Origin: an uncultured Rhodopila sp.
Lineage (GTDB): Bacteria; Pseudomonadota; Alphaproteobacteria; Acetobacterales; Acetobacteraceae
Direction: 5' to 3'
Length of the DNA stretch: 64,000 bases
Assembly (NCBI GenBank): GCA_903932145.1
Contig: CAIZFE010000098.1
Coordinates: 186,001 to 250,000 of the forward strand
Every line of letters starts with the position of its first letter. Within the stretch, counting starts at the first letter, position 1. The notes beneath the pieces are model-generated. The model ran no database searches and had not been told where the DNA came from. It was given only the letters and a program-made list of their open reading frames with translations. A program made the position numbers and the translations under genes. Positions 16,773 through 24,747 of the stretch are shown here, piece by piece.

Positions 16773-18017
16773 ATGGCACAGACAAACCAACGCATCGACG
16801 GCAAACGTCTCTGGGACTCCCTGATGGGATTCGCCGAGATCGGCGCAACCCCCAAAGGCGGCGTGCGCCGCCTGACCCTGACCGAGGTGGATAAGCGAGG
16901 CCGCGAGCGCTTCCGCGCGGAATGCGAGGCGATGGGCCTGACCGTTCGGGTGGACGCGATCGGCAACATGTTCGCTCGGCGCCCCGGCCGCGATCCGGCC
17001 CGCTTGCCCGTCCTGTTCGGCAGCCATCTGGACAGCCAACCGAGCGGGGGAAAATTCGATGGGGCGCTGGGGGTGATCGCCGGGATGGAGGTGATGCGCA
17101 GCCTGAACGACCTGGGCATCGTCACCGAGGCTCCGCTGGAACTGATCAACTGGACCGACGAGGAAGGCAGCCGTTTCGGCCACAGTCTGATGGGCTCCGG
17201 CGTGTGGTCGGGCGCGTTTGAACTGGCCGACGCCTACGGATATCAGGACACCGAGGGCGTAACGGTCGCAACCGCGCTGGACGCGATCGGCTTCCGCGGG
17301 CCCGAACCGGCCGCCCCGTTCGCCGCCGATGCCTATTTCGAACTGCATATCGAGCAAGGTCCGATCCTGGAGCGCGAGAGCAAGCAAATCGGCATCGTCA
17401 CCGGCGCCCAGTCGATGGTTTGGTACGATGCGGTGACGATCGGCCAGGACAGCCACGCCGGCACCACCCCACCCTCTGCCCGCAAGGACGCCCTGGTCTG
17501 CGCCGCCCGGATGATCGATCTCGTGGACCGCATGATGCGTGCGCGGGGCGAGGACGGACGCGGCACGGTTGGGCAGTTGCTGGTGTCCCCCAACAGCCGC
17601 AATGTTGTCCCGGGTGAGGTTCGTTTCTCGGTCGAATTCCGCCACCCAAGCAATGCCGAAGTCGATGCGCTGGATGCGGAGTTCCCCCCGGCGGCGCAGG
17701 CCATCGCCGACGCCTGCGGTGTTAAGCTGGAACTGACGACGCTGTTCAAAATCCCCGCCCAGCCGTTCGATCTGTCGTGCGTGGATCTGGTGCGCCAGGG
17801 CGCGGCGAAGTTGGGCTACAGCACCCGCGAGATCGTCTCCGGCGCCGGACACGACGCGGTCTATGTCGCTCGGCATGTCCCCACGGCGATGATCTTCACG
17901 CCGTGTAAGGACGGGCTGTCGCACAACGAGGCCGAAAGCATCGAGCCGGTGGAAGCCGAGGCGGGGTGCCAGGTTCTGTTCGAAGCGGTGGTGGCGCGGG
18001 CAAATCGGAGTTTGTGA
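16773..18017 (+). CDS. Zn-dependent N-carbamoylase/allantoate amidohydrolase family
   Basis: This 414-residue M20-type hydrolase belongs to the HyuC/AllC group, which releases ammonia and CO2 from N-carbamoyl amino acids or allantoate. Metal-binding and catalytic segments are visible: GSHLDSQPSGGKFDGALGV, the catalytic TDEEGSRFG, ELHIEQGP and the C-terminal SGAGHDA. ATG 16773 is chosen; ATG 16764 and 16725 are alternatives in the same frame. The neighbours do not include a hydantoinase or allantoinase, so the exact substrate is open. It is transcribed divergently from the aldolase operon. Confidence 0.9.
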   Translation: MAQTNQRIDGKRLWDSLMGFAEIGATPKGGVRRLTLTEVDKRGRERFRAECEAMGLTVRVDAIGNMFARRPGRDPARLPVLFGSHLDSQPSGGKFDGALGVIAGMEVMRSLNDLGIVTEAPLELINWTDEEGSRFGHSLMGSGVWSGAFELADAYGYQDTEGVTVATALDAIGFRGPEPAAPFAADAYFELHIEQGPILERESKQIGIVTGAQSMVWYDAVTIGQDSHAGTTPPSARKDALVCAARMIDLVDRMMRARGEDGRGTVGQLLVSPNSRNVVPGEVRFSVEFRHPSNAEVDALDAEFPPAAQAIADACGVKLELTTLFKIPAQPFDLSCVDLVRQGAAKLGYSTREIVSGAGHDAVYVARHVPTAMIFTPCKDGLSHNEAESIEPVEAEAGCQVLFEAVVARANRSL

Positions 18018-18282
18018 CACAGTCGGGGCAGGCGTCCCCTCGATGATTCGACTGACGAGGCACGCAACCGAGGTCATGGACGTCAGGAATATCCCGTTCG
18101 GGTGGGTTGCACGGACGCTGCGGTTTCCCTGATCGGACAGACGCCCGCCCGCGCCACGCCAACCTGACGCGTGCCTTCATGGCCATCCCCGCGTTCGGCG
18201 GCCGGTACCCTCGTGTTGTTTTTCGTCCCGAGGGAGCAGATGCCGTTGTAATCACTGTTCATCGCGACAGGAGTGCCAGGCG

Positions 18283-18477
18283 ATGATGCGCACCAGTTCC
18301 GATCCGGAGGCCGACGCGATGTTCGTCTGGCTCGCCCCGGAGGGGACAAAATCCGCCAGCACGACAGAAGTCGCCCCGGGGATCATGCTGGATTATGACG
18401 AAGCTGGTAACGTAATCGGCATTGAGGTGCTCGATGTACGGGAACGTGTGAGCGAGCAGAAGAACAAAGCGGCCTGA
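18283..18477 (+). CDS. DUF2283 family protein
   Basis: The 64-residue product fits the DUF2283 pattern: SDPEADAMFVWLAPEG at the start and GIMLDYDEAGNVIGIEVLDV in the middle. A good CAGGAG site precedes ATG 18283 (a second ATG follows at once). These short beta-rich proteins often sit beside toxin-like genes, but here no partner lies within 400 bases. Function unknown. Confidence 0.88.
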   Translation: MMRTSSDPEADAMFVWLAPEGTKSASTTEVAPGIMLDYDEAGNVIGIEVLDVRERVSEQKNKAA

Positions 18478-18908
18478 CCTCGCATTGCAAATGATTGATC
18501 GTCTGGTCCCATGGTTGCAGGGTTGCTCGCTCAACACCGTCTCAAAAGCCATGTTATGAGAAAATATATCATATTCTGAGACGCTTTCCTCAATCCGCCG
18601 GTCCACGCACGCGGCCGGCGCCTCGGCCGCCGCCATTGCGGGCCGACCGGCTTGCCGGTTTGTGGGGAGATCGATGGCCGGATTTCGCGGAGATGAAGTT
18701 TTCATTTTCAGGAATGGTAAACGAATATAGGAAATAAGTCAAGATTTGTTGCGGCTGTTCCGATCCGGATCATCGGGTGAACAGGGCGGCACCGGGATTT
18801 TCGTAAGGTATTGCGGCCGATCGGCCGAGCGAGGGGGAGCGCCACGGCGGGGCAATCTCACCGAGCGGTGCGGCAGCACTCTTTGGATGCACGTCCAAGA
18901 CGGTATCG
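18478..18908. other. Gene-free stretch, 431 bases
   Basis: No convincing gene is present. Short open frames here have shadow-like composition and no ribosome sites. The stretch includes an AT-rich patch around 18556-18580 and another around 18700-18745, separated by GC-rich DNA, which may hold promoters or be decayed coding sequence. No terminator hairpin with a T-run was found. Confidence 0.5.
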
Positions 18909-19355
18909 CTATGACGAAGAGAGATCCGGCCAGAAGTCCTCGTTAGTGATTTGCGCCAACGTCCAGGGACATGCGGGTGGAAAAATGGCTTCCGGCAACC
19001 CGGTTTCCACGCGCGCTTCGCCCCGCGCGGCGCGGTAGGCACGGGCGACCGCCTCGGGGAACCTGGCTTTCAAGCTGGGGTTGTCGGTCAAATGATCAAC
19101 CAGAGCATCGCGCTGGTTGCCGATCGTTACTTCCCAACGGACGCCGCGGCGATCAGGCTGGTACTGCCATTTCAGGAGGTGCATCAGCAAGACCTGCAAG
19201 CGGCTGACCAGTTCGCGCTTTTCGGCCTTACCCATGCTTTCGATTTCCTCGGCGATATGCGCGATGTCCGCTTGCGTCAGATTGCCCTCGCGCAGCAGCC
19301 GAGCCTGCTCGTTGGCCCAGGCGTAGAAGTCCTCGTCGTAGAGGGTGGTGCTCAT
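18909..19355 (-). CDS. DUF29 family protein
   Basis: The 148-residue product shows the DUF29 pattern: LYDEDFYAWANEQARLLREG, AHIAEEIESMGKAEKREL and the middle HLLKWQYQPDRR. Such helical proteins are common in cyanobacteria and Alphaproteobacteria and have no firm function. Its start lies only about 40 bases from the target duplication of the IS1-type transposon, so the insertion may have displaced its promoter. Confidence 0.9.
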   Translation of the reverse strand: MSTTLYDEDFYAWANEQARLLREGNLTQADIAHIAEEIESMGKAEKRELVSRLQVLLMHLLKWQYQPDRRGVRWEVTIGNQRDALVDHLTDNPSLKARFPEAVARAYRAARGEARVETGLPEAIFPPACPWTLAQITNEDFWPDLSSS

Positions 19356-19395
19356 ATCGCCTTATCGCACATTTCTGTCGCGGTGTGAACCGTGG

Positions 19396-19403
19396 CGGGA
19401 TGG
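19396..19403. repeat. Target-site duplication, left copy
   Basis: The 8-base word CGGGATGG lies directly outside the left terminal repeat and recurs at 23451-23458 outside the right one, as expected for an 8-base staggered cut at insertion. Confidence 0.85.
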
Positions 19404-19419
19404 GGTAGTGGGTCAGTTT
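19404..19419 (+). repeat. Left terminal inverted repeat of the transposon
   Basis: GGTAGTGGGTCAGTTT, identical over 16 bases to the reverse complement of 23435-23450. One mismatch follows and then two more matches inward. Confidence 0.9.
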
Positions 19420-19489
19420 GAATCGCCGTAGTAGATATTCCTACTGATCCCACTTTGGCCCTTGGGTCGGATCATGGCATACTCTGGGT

Positions 19490-19714
19490 ATGGCAACCAA
19501 ACGCACACCACGCCCCCGCGATCCTATCGCACTCGCCAAGCTGATCGGCGACATCGCAACCGGCCAAGTCCCCGATACCGTGGACGACGGGAAGGGCGAA
19601 GCTGCTGTGACCAAGGGCCGCAAGGGTGGTGCGGCTCGCGCCGCCTCTCTGTCGCCAAGGCAGAGAGCGGAGATTGCCCAAATCGCGGCCGAGGCCCGTT
19701 GGAAAAAATCTTAG
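19490..19714 (+). CDS. Small basic protein with GRKGG motif
   Basis: A 74-residue passenger gene begins 71 bases inside the left end. The product starts MATKRTPRPRDPIALAKLIG and contains GRKGGAARAASLSPRQRAEI followed by AAEARWKK. I recognise this as a small, basic, widespread alphaproteobacterial type with a Lys-Gly-Gly segment like that of KGG or histone-H1-like proteins; DNA or RNA binding is plausible but unproven. No strong ribosome site precedes ATG 19490. It converges with the 158-residue gene, overlapping by 4 bases. Confidence 0.75.
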   Translation: MATKRTPRPRDPIALAKLIGDIATGQVPDTVDDGKGEAAVTKGRKGGAARAASLSPRQRAEIAQIAAEARWKKS

Positions 19715-20187
19715 GCGGCGATGTCGTCGTCGTCCCCGGAGGCTTTTCGGATTTCGATATCTAGACCTAAATCCATAGGAAGGGCGATCGGCTCTTTGTC
19801 CGGGTTGACGCTGTTCCAATGGTCCAGATCGAGCGTCAGGTTGTATCCGTCGCTGACCATTTGCTCGCGCCGGTTTACCGCCGACTTCCACATCTGATTC
19901 CGCGTTGCGTCGTCAATGTCGATATAGACGAAAAGGCTAGTCTGTCCGGAAACCGGGAGCGCGTGATATACGCGATAGGGCTTGCCGGTTTTAACATCAA
20001 CGCCACGCTCGGCCTGAGCATCGTCTGTAAACAACTTCGCCAGCATATCAATGTCGGAGGGTGGGATGGGCATTTTCCAGCCCTTCTGCTTCGCAAAATC
20101 CGCGACCTTCCGCATATCAACCTCAGTTTCGCCGGTCATCTCCTTCCAATACCGAATGAATCTTTGCCGCTCTTGTCGTTTGCTCAT
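19711..20187 (-). CDS. Unrecognised 158-aa passenger protein
   Basis: ATG 20187 is preceded by AAAGG and lies 13 bases after the XRE-ImmA gene, so the pair is an operon. The protein is acidic overall, with a charged helical start (MSKRQERQRFIRYWKEMTGE), a central beta-like part (TSLFVYIDIDDATRNQMWKS) and an acidic tail ending DDDDIAA. No catalytic motif is seen. Downstream partners of XRE-ImmA proteins are often toxins or antitoxins, so it could be the toxin or a protease target, but this is inference only. Confidence 0.72.
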   Translation of the reverse strand: MSKRQERQRFIRYWKEMTGETEVDMRKVADFAKQKGWKMPIPPSDIDMLAKLFTDDAQAERGVDVKTGKPYRVYHALPVSGQTSLFVYIDIDDATRNQMWKSAVNRREQMVSDGYNLTLDLDHWNSVNPDKEPIALPMDLGLDIEIRKASGDDDDIAA

Positions 20188-20200
20188 CAGGCTAGACCTT

Positions 20201-21349
20201 TCATGGTTCCACCGGGGCGACATCGCCCCAGCCGTCTTTGATCGCATTTGGCGAAATGATCGCTCGTATTTTGACAAGATGATCTCTGAACCGGTCGTAA
20301 CGCTTTGTTCTCCGTTGAATTTGTCCAGCGACTATCCCAGGGTGAACTTTTACAAGCCTCGAAAATCCAATAATGTCCCGTTCTGAAAAGAACGGAGCCT
20401 TTCGAGCAATAAAAGCATCCAATAAAGCAGACGGTACACAGAAATCCTGCGCTGCATCATTTGCTATGCGTTCTTCATCTGGAATATCCGCACCATCGCC
20501 CACGCCGTCACCTTCCATGTCCACATCCATCATGGCGGCCGATCTCCCATGCAACTGAAGGACGTGCTCAATTTCATGGCGAAGAACGAACCAAAAATTG
20601 TCGATCCGATCGAACCGAAGTGACATTGCTATTACAGGGGCTTTGTCATTTAACCAAAAGCATACCCCGTCTATTTTTGCTGAAGGAAGTGATTCCACGA
20701 GAACAAATCTGATGCCGCATTCAGCCATTATGCGCGGCACCTTGGCCACCCCATCGGGCGACATCATAAGGCCGCGCAAGCGCGCCAATGCCGCCCGGAC
20801 CGATTCCGGCGAATACTGCGCGACCAGCATGTCGCGGGCGATTTGTTTGACGCGGTATAGCCAAGCGAGTTGCGTTGGCGTGACGTTGGAATTGACCTCG
20901 GTTTTTTTTGCCGCGTGCGGCACGATCTCAATATCTTCCAGCCGGTTAACGCCAAAAAAACGCATCAATTCTGCTTCGACGGCCTTCATGTCGCGGACGC
21001 CGTCAGCCAAAATCCATCCTCGCTTTATCATTTCGGCGATCGGGAGATCACCATAAAGCAACGCGCGGATTGAGCGTTGAGGATCGGGCCTTGCCACTAT
21101 TCTGGCCTTGGCCAAATCGTAAGATGCCTGAAGGTTCAGAAACCTGTCGGCAGGAACGCCAAACAGTTCTTCTAAGACGACGGCCAAGGGAGCATCGACC
21201 GGCCGTTTGTCAGCAACGAGCCGGTTAATGCCTGTTTCGTCCATGCCTAGGATGATCGCCATAGTACGTTGCGTCCATCCCCGCTGCGCTAATAGCGCGG
21301 CTATGAGTTGGCCTGGGGTGCGATACAGGGTTGCGTCCGAATCGGTCAT
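20201..21349 (-). CDS. XRE-family regulator fused to ImmA/IrrE metallopeptidase
   Basis: This 382-residue protein combines an N-terminal helix-turn-helix (about residues 10-65, LIAALLAQRGWTQRTMAIIL then INRLVADKRPVDAPLAVVLE) with a C-terminal ImmA/IrrE zinc peptidase domain. The HExxH motif appears as RHEIEHVLQLH, with a downstream acidic EERIANDAAQDF segment. Such proteins repress their operon and cleave regulators or antitoxins under stress. Start MTDSDATLY (ATG 21349) is chosen over upstream Met codons. It is carried inside the IS1-type transposon, divergent from the transposase, with about 78 bases between starts that must hold both promoters. Confidence 0.9.
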   Translation of the reverse strand: MTDSDATLYRTPGQLIAALLAQRGWTQRTMAIILGMDETGINRLVADKRPVDAPLAVVLEELFGVPADRFLNLQASYDLAKARIVARPDPQRSIRALLYGDLPIAEMIKRGWILADGVRDMKAVEAELMRFFGVNRLEDIEIVPHAAKKTEVNSNVTPTQLAWLYRVKQIARDMLVAQYSPESVRAALARLRGLMMSPDGVAKVPRIMAECGIRFVLVESLPSAKIDGVCFWLNDKAPVIAMSLRFDRIDNFWFVLRHEIEHVLQLHGRSAAMMDVDMEGDGVGDGADIPDEERIANDAAQDFCVPSALLDAFIARKAPFFSERDIIGFSRLVKVHPGIVAGQIQRRTKRYDRFRDHLVKIRAIISPNAIKDGWGDVAPVEP

Positions 21350-21426
21350 TCGCATCATAATAGCCGACCTGCGCAAAAACGCAAACTGACATTTTGTGCT
21401 TGATTAACTAAGCATGTTGTGTCATT

Positions 21427-22281
21427 ATGATGGGCATGAACAAGCTCCCTTCCGCCAAGCGCGCTGAAATCCTGGGCCTGATGGCCGAGGGGGTCTCGCT
21501 TCGTGTGATCACGCGCATCACGGGCGTGAGCAAGAATACGCTGGCGAAGCTGGTTGAGGATGCCGGTCAGGCGTTCAGCGAATACCAGGATAAGGTTCTG
21601 CGGAACCTCCCGTGCAAACGGGTCCAAGTCGATGAAATCTGGTCCTTTGTCTATGCCAAGGCCAAGAACGTCGGCACGGCCAAGTCCGCTCAGGCCGATG
21701 CTGGAGACATTTGGACGTGGACCGCGATCTGCGCTGACACGAAACTGATCCCGTCCTTCTATGTCGGAAAGCGCGACGGCGACGCGGCGTTTGAGTTCAT
21801 CGGCGATCTGGTGGTGCGTTTGGCTAACCGGGTCCAACTGACCAGCGACGGTCATAAGCCCTACCTGCAAGCCGTAGAGGAATGCTTCGGCGCCGATATC
21901 GACTACGCCCAACTGATCAAAATCTATGGCCCAACAATCGCGGCGCCGGGTCGCTATAGCCCCGCCGAATGCACGGGCGCGAAGAAAGAGCCGGTTACCG
22001 GCAAGCCCAATCCGAAGCACATCAGCACCAGCTACGCCGAGCGCGCGAACCTCTCTATCCGTATGGGGAACCGGCGCCTAACCCGGCTCACCAACGCTTT
22101 CAGCAAGAAGTCCGAGAACCACGAACACGCCATGGCGATCTATTTCATGCACTACAATTTCGTCCGCATTCACCAGACGCTGCGCTGCACCCCTGCTATG
22201 GCCGCTGGCGTTACAACGAAGCTGTGGGAACTAGCGGACATGGTGGCCGTAATGGAAGATTGGGAAACTTCACGATCGTGA
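21427..22281 (+). CDS. IS1-family transposase
   Basis: The 284-residue protein has an N-terminal helix-turn-helix (KRAEILGLMAEGVSLRVITR) and a DDE catalytic core: first Asp in VQVDEIWSFVYAK, second Asp in LTSDGHKPY, Glu in KSENHEHAMAIYF. The tail FVRIHQTLRCTPAMAAGV is typical of this group. It is a single frame without programmed frameshift, unlike classic IS1. Together with the GGTAGTG ends and 8-base target duplication this fits the ISMhu11-type subgroup. The start may be 21427 or the Met at 21436. The frame is intact, so the element could still move. Confidence 0.92.
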   Translation: MMGMNKLPSAKRAEILGLMAEGVSLRVITRITGVSKNTLAKLVEDAGQAFSEYQDKVLRNLPCKRVQVDEIWSFVYAKAKNVGTAKSAQADAGDIWTWTAICADTKLIPSFYVGKRDGDAAFEFIGDLVVRLANRVQLTSDGHKPYLQAVEECFGADIDYAQLIKIYGPTIAAPGRYSPAECTGAKKEPVTGKPNPKHISTSYAERANLSIRMGNRRLTRLTNAFSKKSENHEHAMAIYFMHYNFVRIHQTLRCTPAMAAGVTTKLWELADMVAVMEDWETSRS

Positions 22282-22324
22282 TAACGTCGGAACCAGGACG
22301 ACTAACTATGATTCGCGGGGCTTA

Positions 22325-22753
22325 ATGGCGATCTCTTCGCATCCATCGATAGGAACTATCTTGACCTGCGATTTTGACCGAGGGTTCAAACCTCCAGAAA
22401 TGGTCAAACGGCGGCCGGTCATTGTTATCAGCCCCCCGATTGCTTGGCGCCCTGGACTCTGCACCGTTGTGGCATTGAGCACCTCGCCACCAGTTCCCCC
22501 GCGCCCATATCACTGCCAACTGATTATTGACCCTCCCTTGCCGCCGCCATGGGATTCCAAAGAGGTTTGGGTTAAGGGCGATATGATTTTGGCGGCCGGA
22601 TTCCACCGGCTAGACCTAATACGGGTCGGCCGCGCCGACGATACCGGAAAGCGAAAATACCACGTCCGACCGATCTCCGCCGAACAATTGAAGGCGGTCC
22701 GCGCGTGTGTTCTTCAATCTTTGGGGCTGTTCGGGTTGACGAAGCATCTATGA
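22325..22753 (+). CDS. PemK/MazF-like toxin
   Basis: The 142-residue product has the PemK/MazF layout: TILTCDFDRGF, PPEMVKRRPVIVISPPI and a later KGDMILAAGFHRLDLIRVG strand. These are ribosome-independent mRNA endonucleases with an SH3-like fold. No antitoxin gene sits directly beside it: the transposase ends 43 bases upstream and the next gene downstream (23005) is not a recognised antitoxin. It is longer than the usual ~110 residues. It may be an orphan, or neutralised by one of the small passenger proteins. Confidence 0.85.
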   Translation: MAISSHPSIGTILTCDFDRGFKPPEMVKRRPVIVISPPIAWRPGLCTVVALSTSPPVPPRPYHCQLIIDPPLPPPWDSKEVWVKGDMILAAGFHRLDLIRVGRADDTGKRKYHVRPISAEQLKAVRACVLQSLGLFGLTKHL

Positions 22754-22871
22754 ACCGCCATGTTGGGGGGGATAGCTGCTCTCTAGCCGTAACAGGCAGA
22801 TCAGCGCCTAAGACCTTCCTCGGAAGGCGGCCGCGCAATGGCCACGACAAGCCGCGCGCGGTGTCGATCCA

Positions 22872-22900
22872 GCCCCGCCTCTATGGCGGGGCTTGTCGTT
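22872..22900 (+). terminator. Hairpin after the PemK-like gene
   Basis: GCCCCGCC and GGCGGGGC form an 8-base GC stem with a short loop (TATG region), followed by a weak T-rich tail (TTGTCGTTT). Position 120 bases after the toxin stop fits a terminator. Confidence 0.55.
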
Positions 22901-23004
22901 TAAGGCCACAAGAACGGCGGAAGATATTTATGGCGCCCTTGCCGGGATGACTCCCTACGCGGTCGAGCCCATCGTGGTTGTGCAACCATATCAGGAGAGA
23001 ACAA

Positions 23005-23196
23005 ATGGCAGAACAAGCGATTGGCGGTTATTCGCGTGAGCAGGTGGCTTACATGTTGTTTGAGCGGATCGCCGTCGCCGAAGGGTTTGGCGCACTTGGT
23101 CACACAACCATCAAGCCCACCCGAGAATGGATCTTGACAACCTACGCTGAATGCCTCTCGACGGTAATTAGTCCAAGCGTCAAGTGGAAGAGTTGA
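23005..23196 (+). CDS. Small unrecognised passenger protein, 63 aa
   Basis: ATG 23005 has an excellent AGGAGAG ribosome site. The product MAEQAIGGYSREQVAYMLFE is mainly helical, slightly acidic, and has no recognised motif. It lies inside the transposon downstream of the PemK-like toxin after a hairpin, so it is probably transcribed separately. Its 3' end overlaps the convergent gene at 23180 by 17 bases. Confidence 0.65.
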   Translation: MAEQAIGGYSREQVAYMLFERIAVAEGFGALGHTTIKPTREWILTTYAECLSTVISPSVKWKS

Positions 23197-23365
23197 TCTT
23201 TTCTGATAGCATCCGAGCGGCGTCGATGATCTCGGCGTCGCGCGTTCCTTGCAGGAAATCTAAATAGATCCTAGCCCGATCCACGACAGATGCAGGGTCA
23301 GATATGCCGTCTTTTGCCTCGGCGTCCTGCGCCAGTGTCAACGCCCGTTCCCGCAATTCAAACAT
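23180..23365 (-). CDS. Small unrecognised passenger protein, 61 aa
   Basis: ATG 23365 is preceded by GGAG 8 bases upstream. The product (MFELRERALTLAQDAEAKDG) is helical and acidic, of antitoxin-like size, but matches no family I can name. An 18-base palindrome (23389-23406) sits just upstream, as is usual for autoregulated small genes. It is the last gene before the right end of the transposon. Confidence 0.65.
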   Translation of the reverse strand: MFELRERALTLAQDAEAKDGISDPASVVDRARIYLDFLQGTRDAEIIDAARMLSEKINSST

Positions 23366-23388
23366 GCTACGCTCCGGTTGGAGTCTCT

Positions 23389-23406
23389 TATCCTACATAT
23401 AGGATA
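23389..23406. promoter_or_regulatory. Palindromic candidate operator
   Basis: TATCCTA and TAGGATA flank a 4-base centre (CATA) about 24 bases upstream of the 23365 start. The AT-rich surroundings fit a promoter overlapping an operator for the 61-residue gene. Confidence 0.5.
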
Positions 23407-23434
23407 TTATACCGCCGCGTCAATCTCAAACTTG

Positions 23435-23450
23435 AAACTGACCCACTACC
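23435..23450 (-). repeat. Right terminal inverted repeat of the transposon
   Basis: AAACTGACCCACTACC, exact complement of the left terminal repeat at 19404-19419. Confidence 0.9.
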
Positions 23451-23458
23451 CGGGATGG
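23451..23458. repeat. Target-site duplication, right copy
   Basis: CGGGATGG directly outside the right terminal repeat, matching 19396-19403. Confidence 0.85.
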
Positions 23459-23501
23459 AGATGGGGCCGGGCGGATCATCGCGGCCAAGCGGGCACTTCG
23501 T

Positions 23502-23886
23502 ATGACAGGAAGGCTGGTGAGGAAGGGAAATTCTGAAGCGCTGTCCCCGGATATTGCGGCCTTGGTGGCGATGCGGGACGACTCGATCGATACTCCGGAG
23601 ATTCCGGACGTGCGCGACGGGTCCGATGCGCGGGCGGTCGTCTGCCAAAGGCCGCACGAGCCGGCCCACCCGGTGGTTAGTCTGGACAAGACGTCCAAGC
23701 AACTCGTCGCTGAGACGCGCCAGCGGATCCCCGCCAGACCCGGACACCCTGAACGCCCAACCGCGCAAGACACTGAACTATGCGACGCCAGAGGAGCAAT
23801 TCCCGAAACTACTCGCCGGATTGGCCGGCGCGCAAAAGTCGCCGCCGGGGGGGTGTTTGTCCCGGAACTTGAATCCGCCGCCATAA
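23502..23886 (+). pseudogene. Decayed antitoxin start followed by IS30-type remnant
   Basis: The first ~45 codons from ATG 23502 read SPDIAALVAMRDDSIDTPEI, a pattern seen at the start of BrnA/CopG-type antitoxins in related bacteria. The expected DNA-binding part then becomes unreadable, switching between frames. In another frame around 23750-23840 the text TLNAQPRKTLNYATPEEQF resembles the C-terminal end of IS30-family transposases. I read this as an antitoxin gene broken by an old IS30-type insertion, now reduced to fragments. The identification rests on short motifs. Confidence 0.42.
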
Positions 23887-23948
23887 TACACGTTGATGAG
23901 CGACACACGAAATTGCAGGATGACCGCGTATCATTGAGGCGGCTGCCG

Positions 23949-24323
23949 TTACAGTTGTCGATCCCGGTCCACCTCAGCATCGCCCCGATCAATTCGCCGG
24001 GCAAGCTCATCGGCCATGCCATCATGAGCAAAAGCCAGAACCCAAAGTGCATCGCCCACGACCTTCGCAATGACCAAGTGTCGCGGCGAAGCAACCCTGT
24101 CGGATCGTGGGACGGATGCCTGACTGTGCCGGATATGGTAATGGATTCGGCCGTCGACCAGCGTCACACCGTGATGCCCCGGAGCCTCGGCCAGATCGAT
24201 AACCGCCCGGACCAGCAGCAGCGCGTAACGATCAGCGGCCGCCTTGCCGAACTTATCTTCACTCCATACGCCGATTTCATCCGACTGCCGCGTCGCGGAG
24301 TCGGTAAACAGAATGCGGAGCAC
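23949..24323 (-). CDS. parE: ParE/RelE-family toxin
   Basis: The 124-residue product (LRILFTDSATRQSDEIGVWS) has the RelE/ParE fold pattern, with the FGKAAADRYALLLVRAVIDL helix pair and a C-terminal strand LWVLAFAHDGMADELARRI. ParE toxins poison DNA gyrase; RelE toxins cleave ribosome-bound mRNA. The CopG/ParD-type partner favours ParE. Its GTG start at 24323 lies 2 bases after the antitoxin stop. Confidence 0.82.
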   Translation of the reverse strand: MLRILFTDSATRQSDEIGVWSEDKFGKAAADRYALLLVRAVIDLAEAPGHHGVTLVDGRIHYHIRHSQASVPRSDRVASPRHLVIAKVVGDALWVLAFAHDGMADELARRIDRGDAEVDRDRQL

Positions 24324-24325
24324 GC

Positions 24326-24616
24326 CTACTCCGCCGCACGCAGACGGCGACCGGCACGATTAACGATATGGGCACGAACGGCGTCGGGGGTTGTTACCTC
24401 TGTATACCGGCCCGCCGCGATGTCGGCTTCACCGTGCTCGGCCAACTTCCGGAGGTAGCCGAGATGCGCTTCCTCGCGCTGCACGTCATCTTCGTAGCGA
24501 CGTAGCGCCTCACGCACGACTTCGCTTGCGCTGGCGTGGCGGCCGGACGCAACTTGCCTGTCCACAAATGAGCCCAGTGCGTCCGTCAGGCTGAAATTGC
24601 GGCCGCTGTTGGCCAT
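24326..24616 (-). CDS. parD: ParD-type antitoxin
   Basis: The 96-residue product begins MANSGRNFSLTDALGSFVDR and continues with ASASEVVREALRRYEDD, a ribbon-helix-helix antitoxin pattern. The C-terminal part (about residues 55-96) should wrap the toxin. ATG 24616 is chosen over the longer frame to 24676. Antitoxin precedes toxin with a 2-base gap, the usual order for ParDE. Confidence 0.88.
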   Translation of the reverse strand: MANSGRNFSLTDALGSFVDRQVASGRHASASEVVREALRRYEDDVQREEAHLGYLRKLAEHGEADIAAGRYTEVTTPDAVRAHIVNRAGRRLRAAE

Positions 24617-24747
24617 GGCGACATCCTTGTTACCGCTTGCCGGGCGGATGATATCAGGAACCAGTGGTATTATCAAAGCCTGCTAATATCCAAGGCGCCA
24701 TGTCCGTTTCCTGCAGGCGTCGGTGAGAGGGAACCAAGTCCCTCCCC

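Larger units (their letters stand above)
19404..23450 (+). mobile_element. IS1-family (ISMhu11-like) transposon with passenger genes
   Basis: A 4,047-base element is bounded by perfect 16-base terminal inverted repeats (GGTAGTGGGTCAGTTT at 19404-19419 and its complement at 23435-23450) and flanked by the 8-base direct repeat CGGGATGG. The ends fit the GGnnnTG tip described for IS1-family elements. Inside are one DDE transposase (21427-22281) and passenger genes on both strands: a small basic protein, a 158-residue unknown, an XRE-ImmA protein, a PemK-like toxin and two small unknowns. The size is far above classic IS1 but within what is known for the ISMhu11 subgroup. Exact ends and duplication suggest fairly recent, intact transposition. 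Confidence 0.88.
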
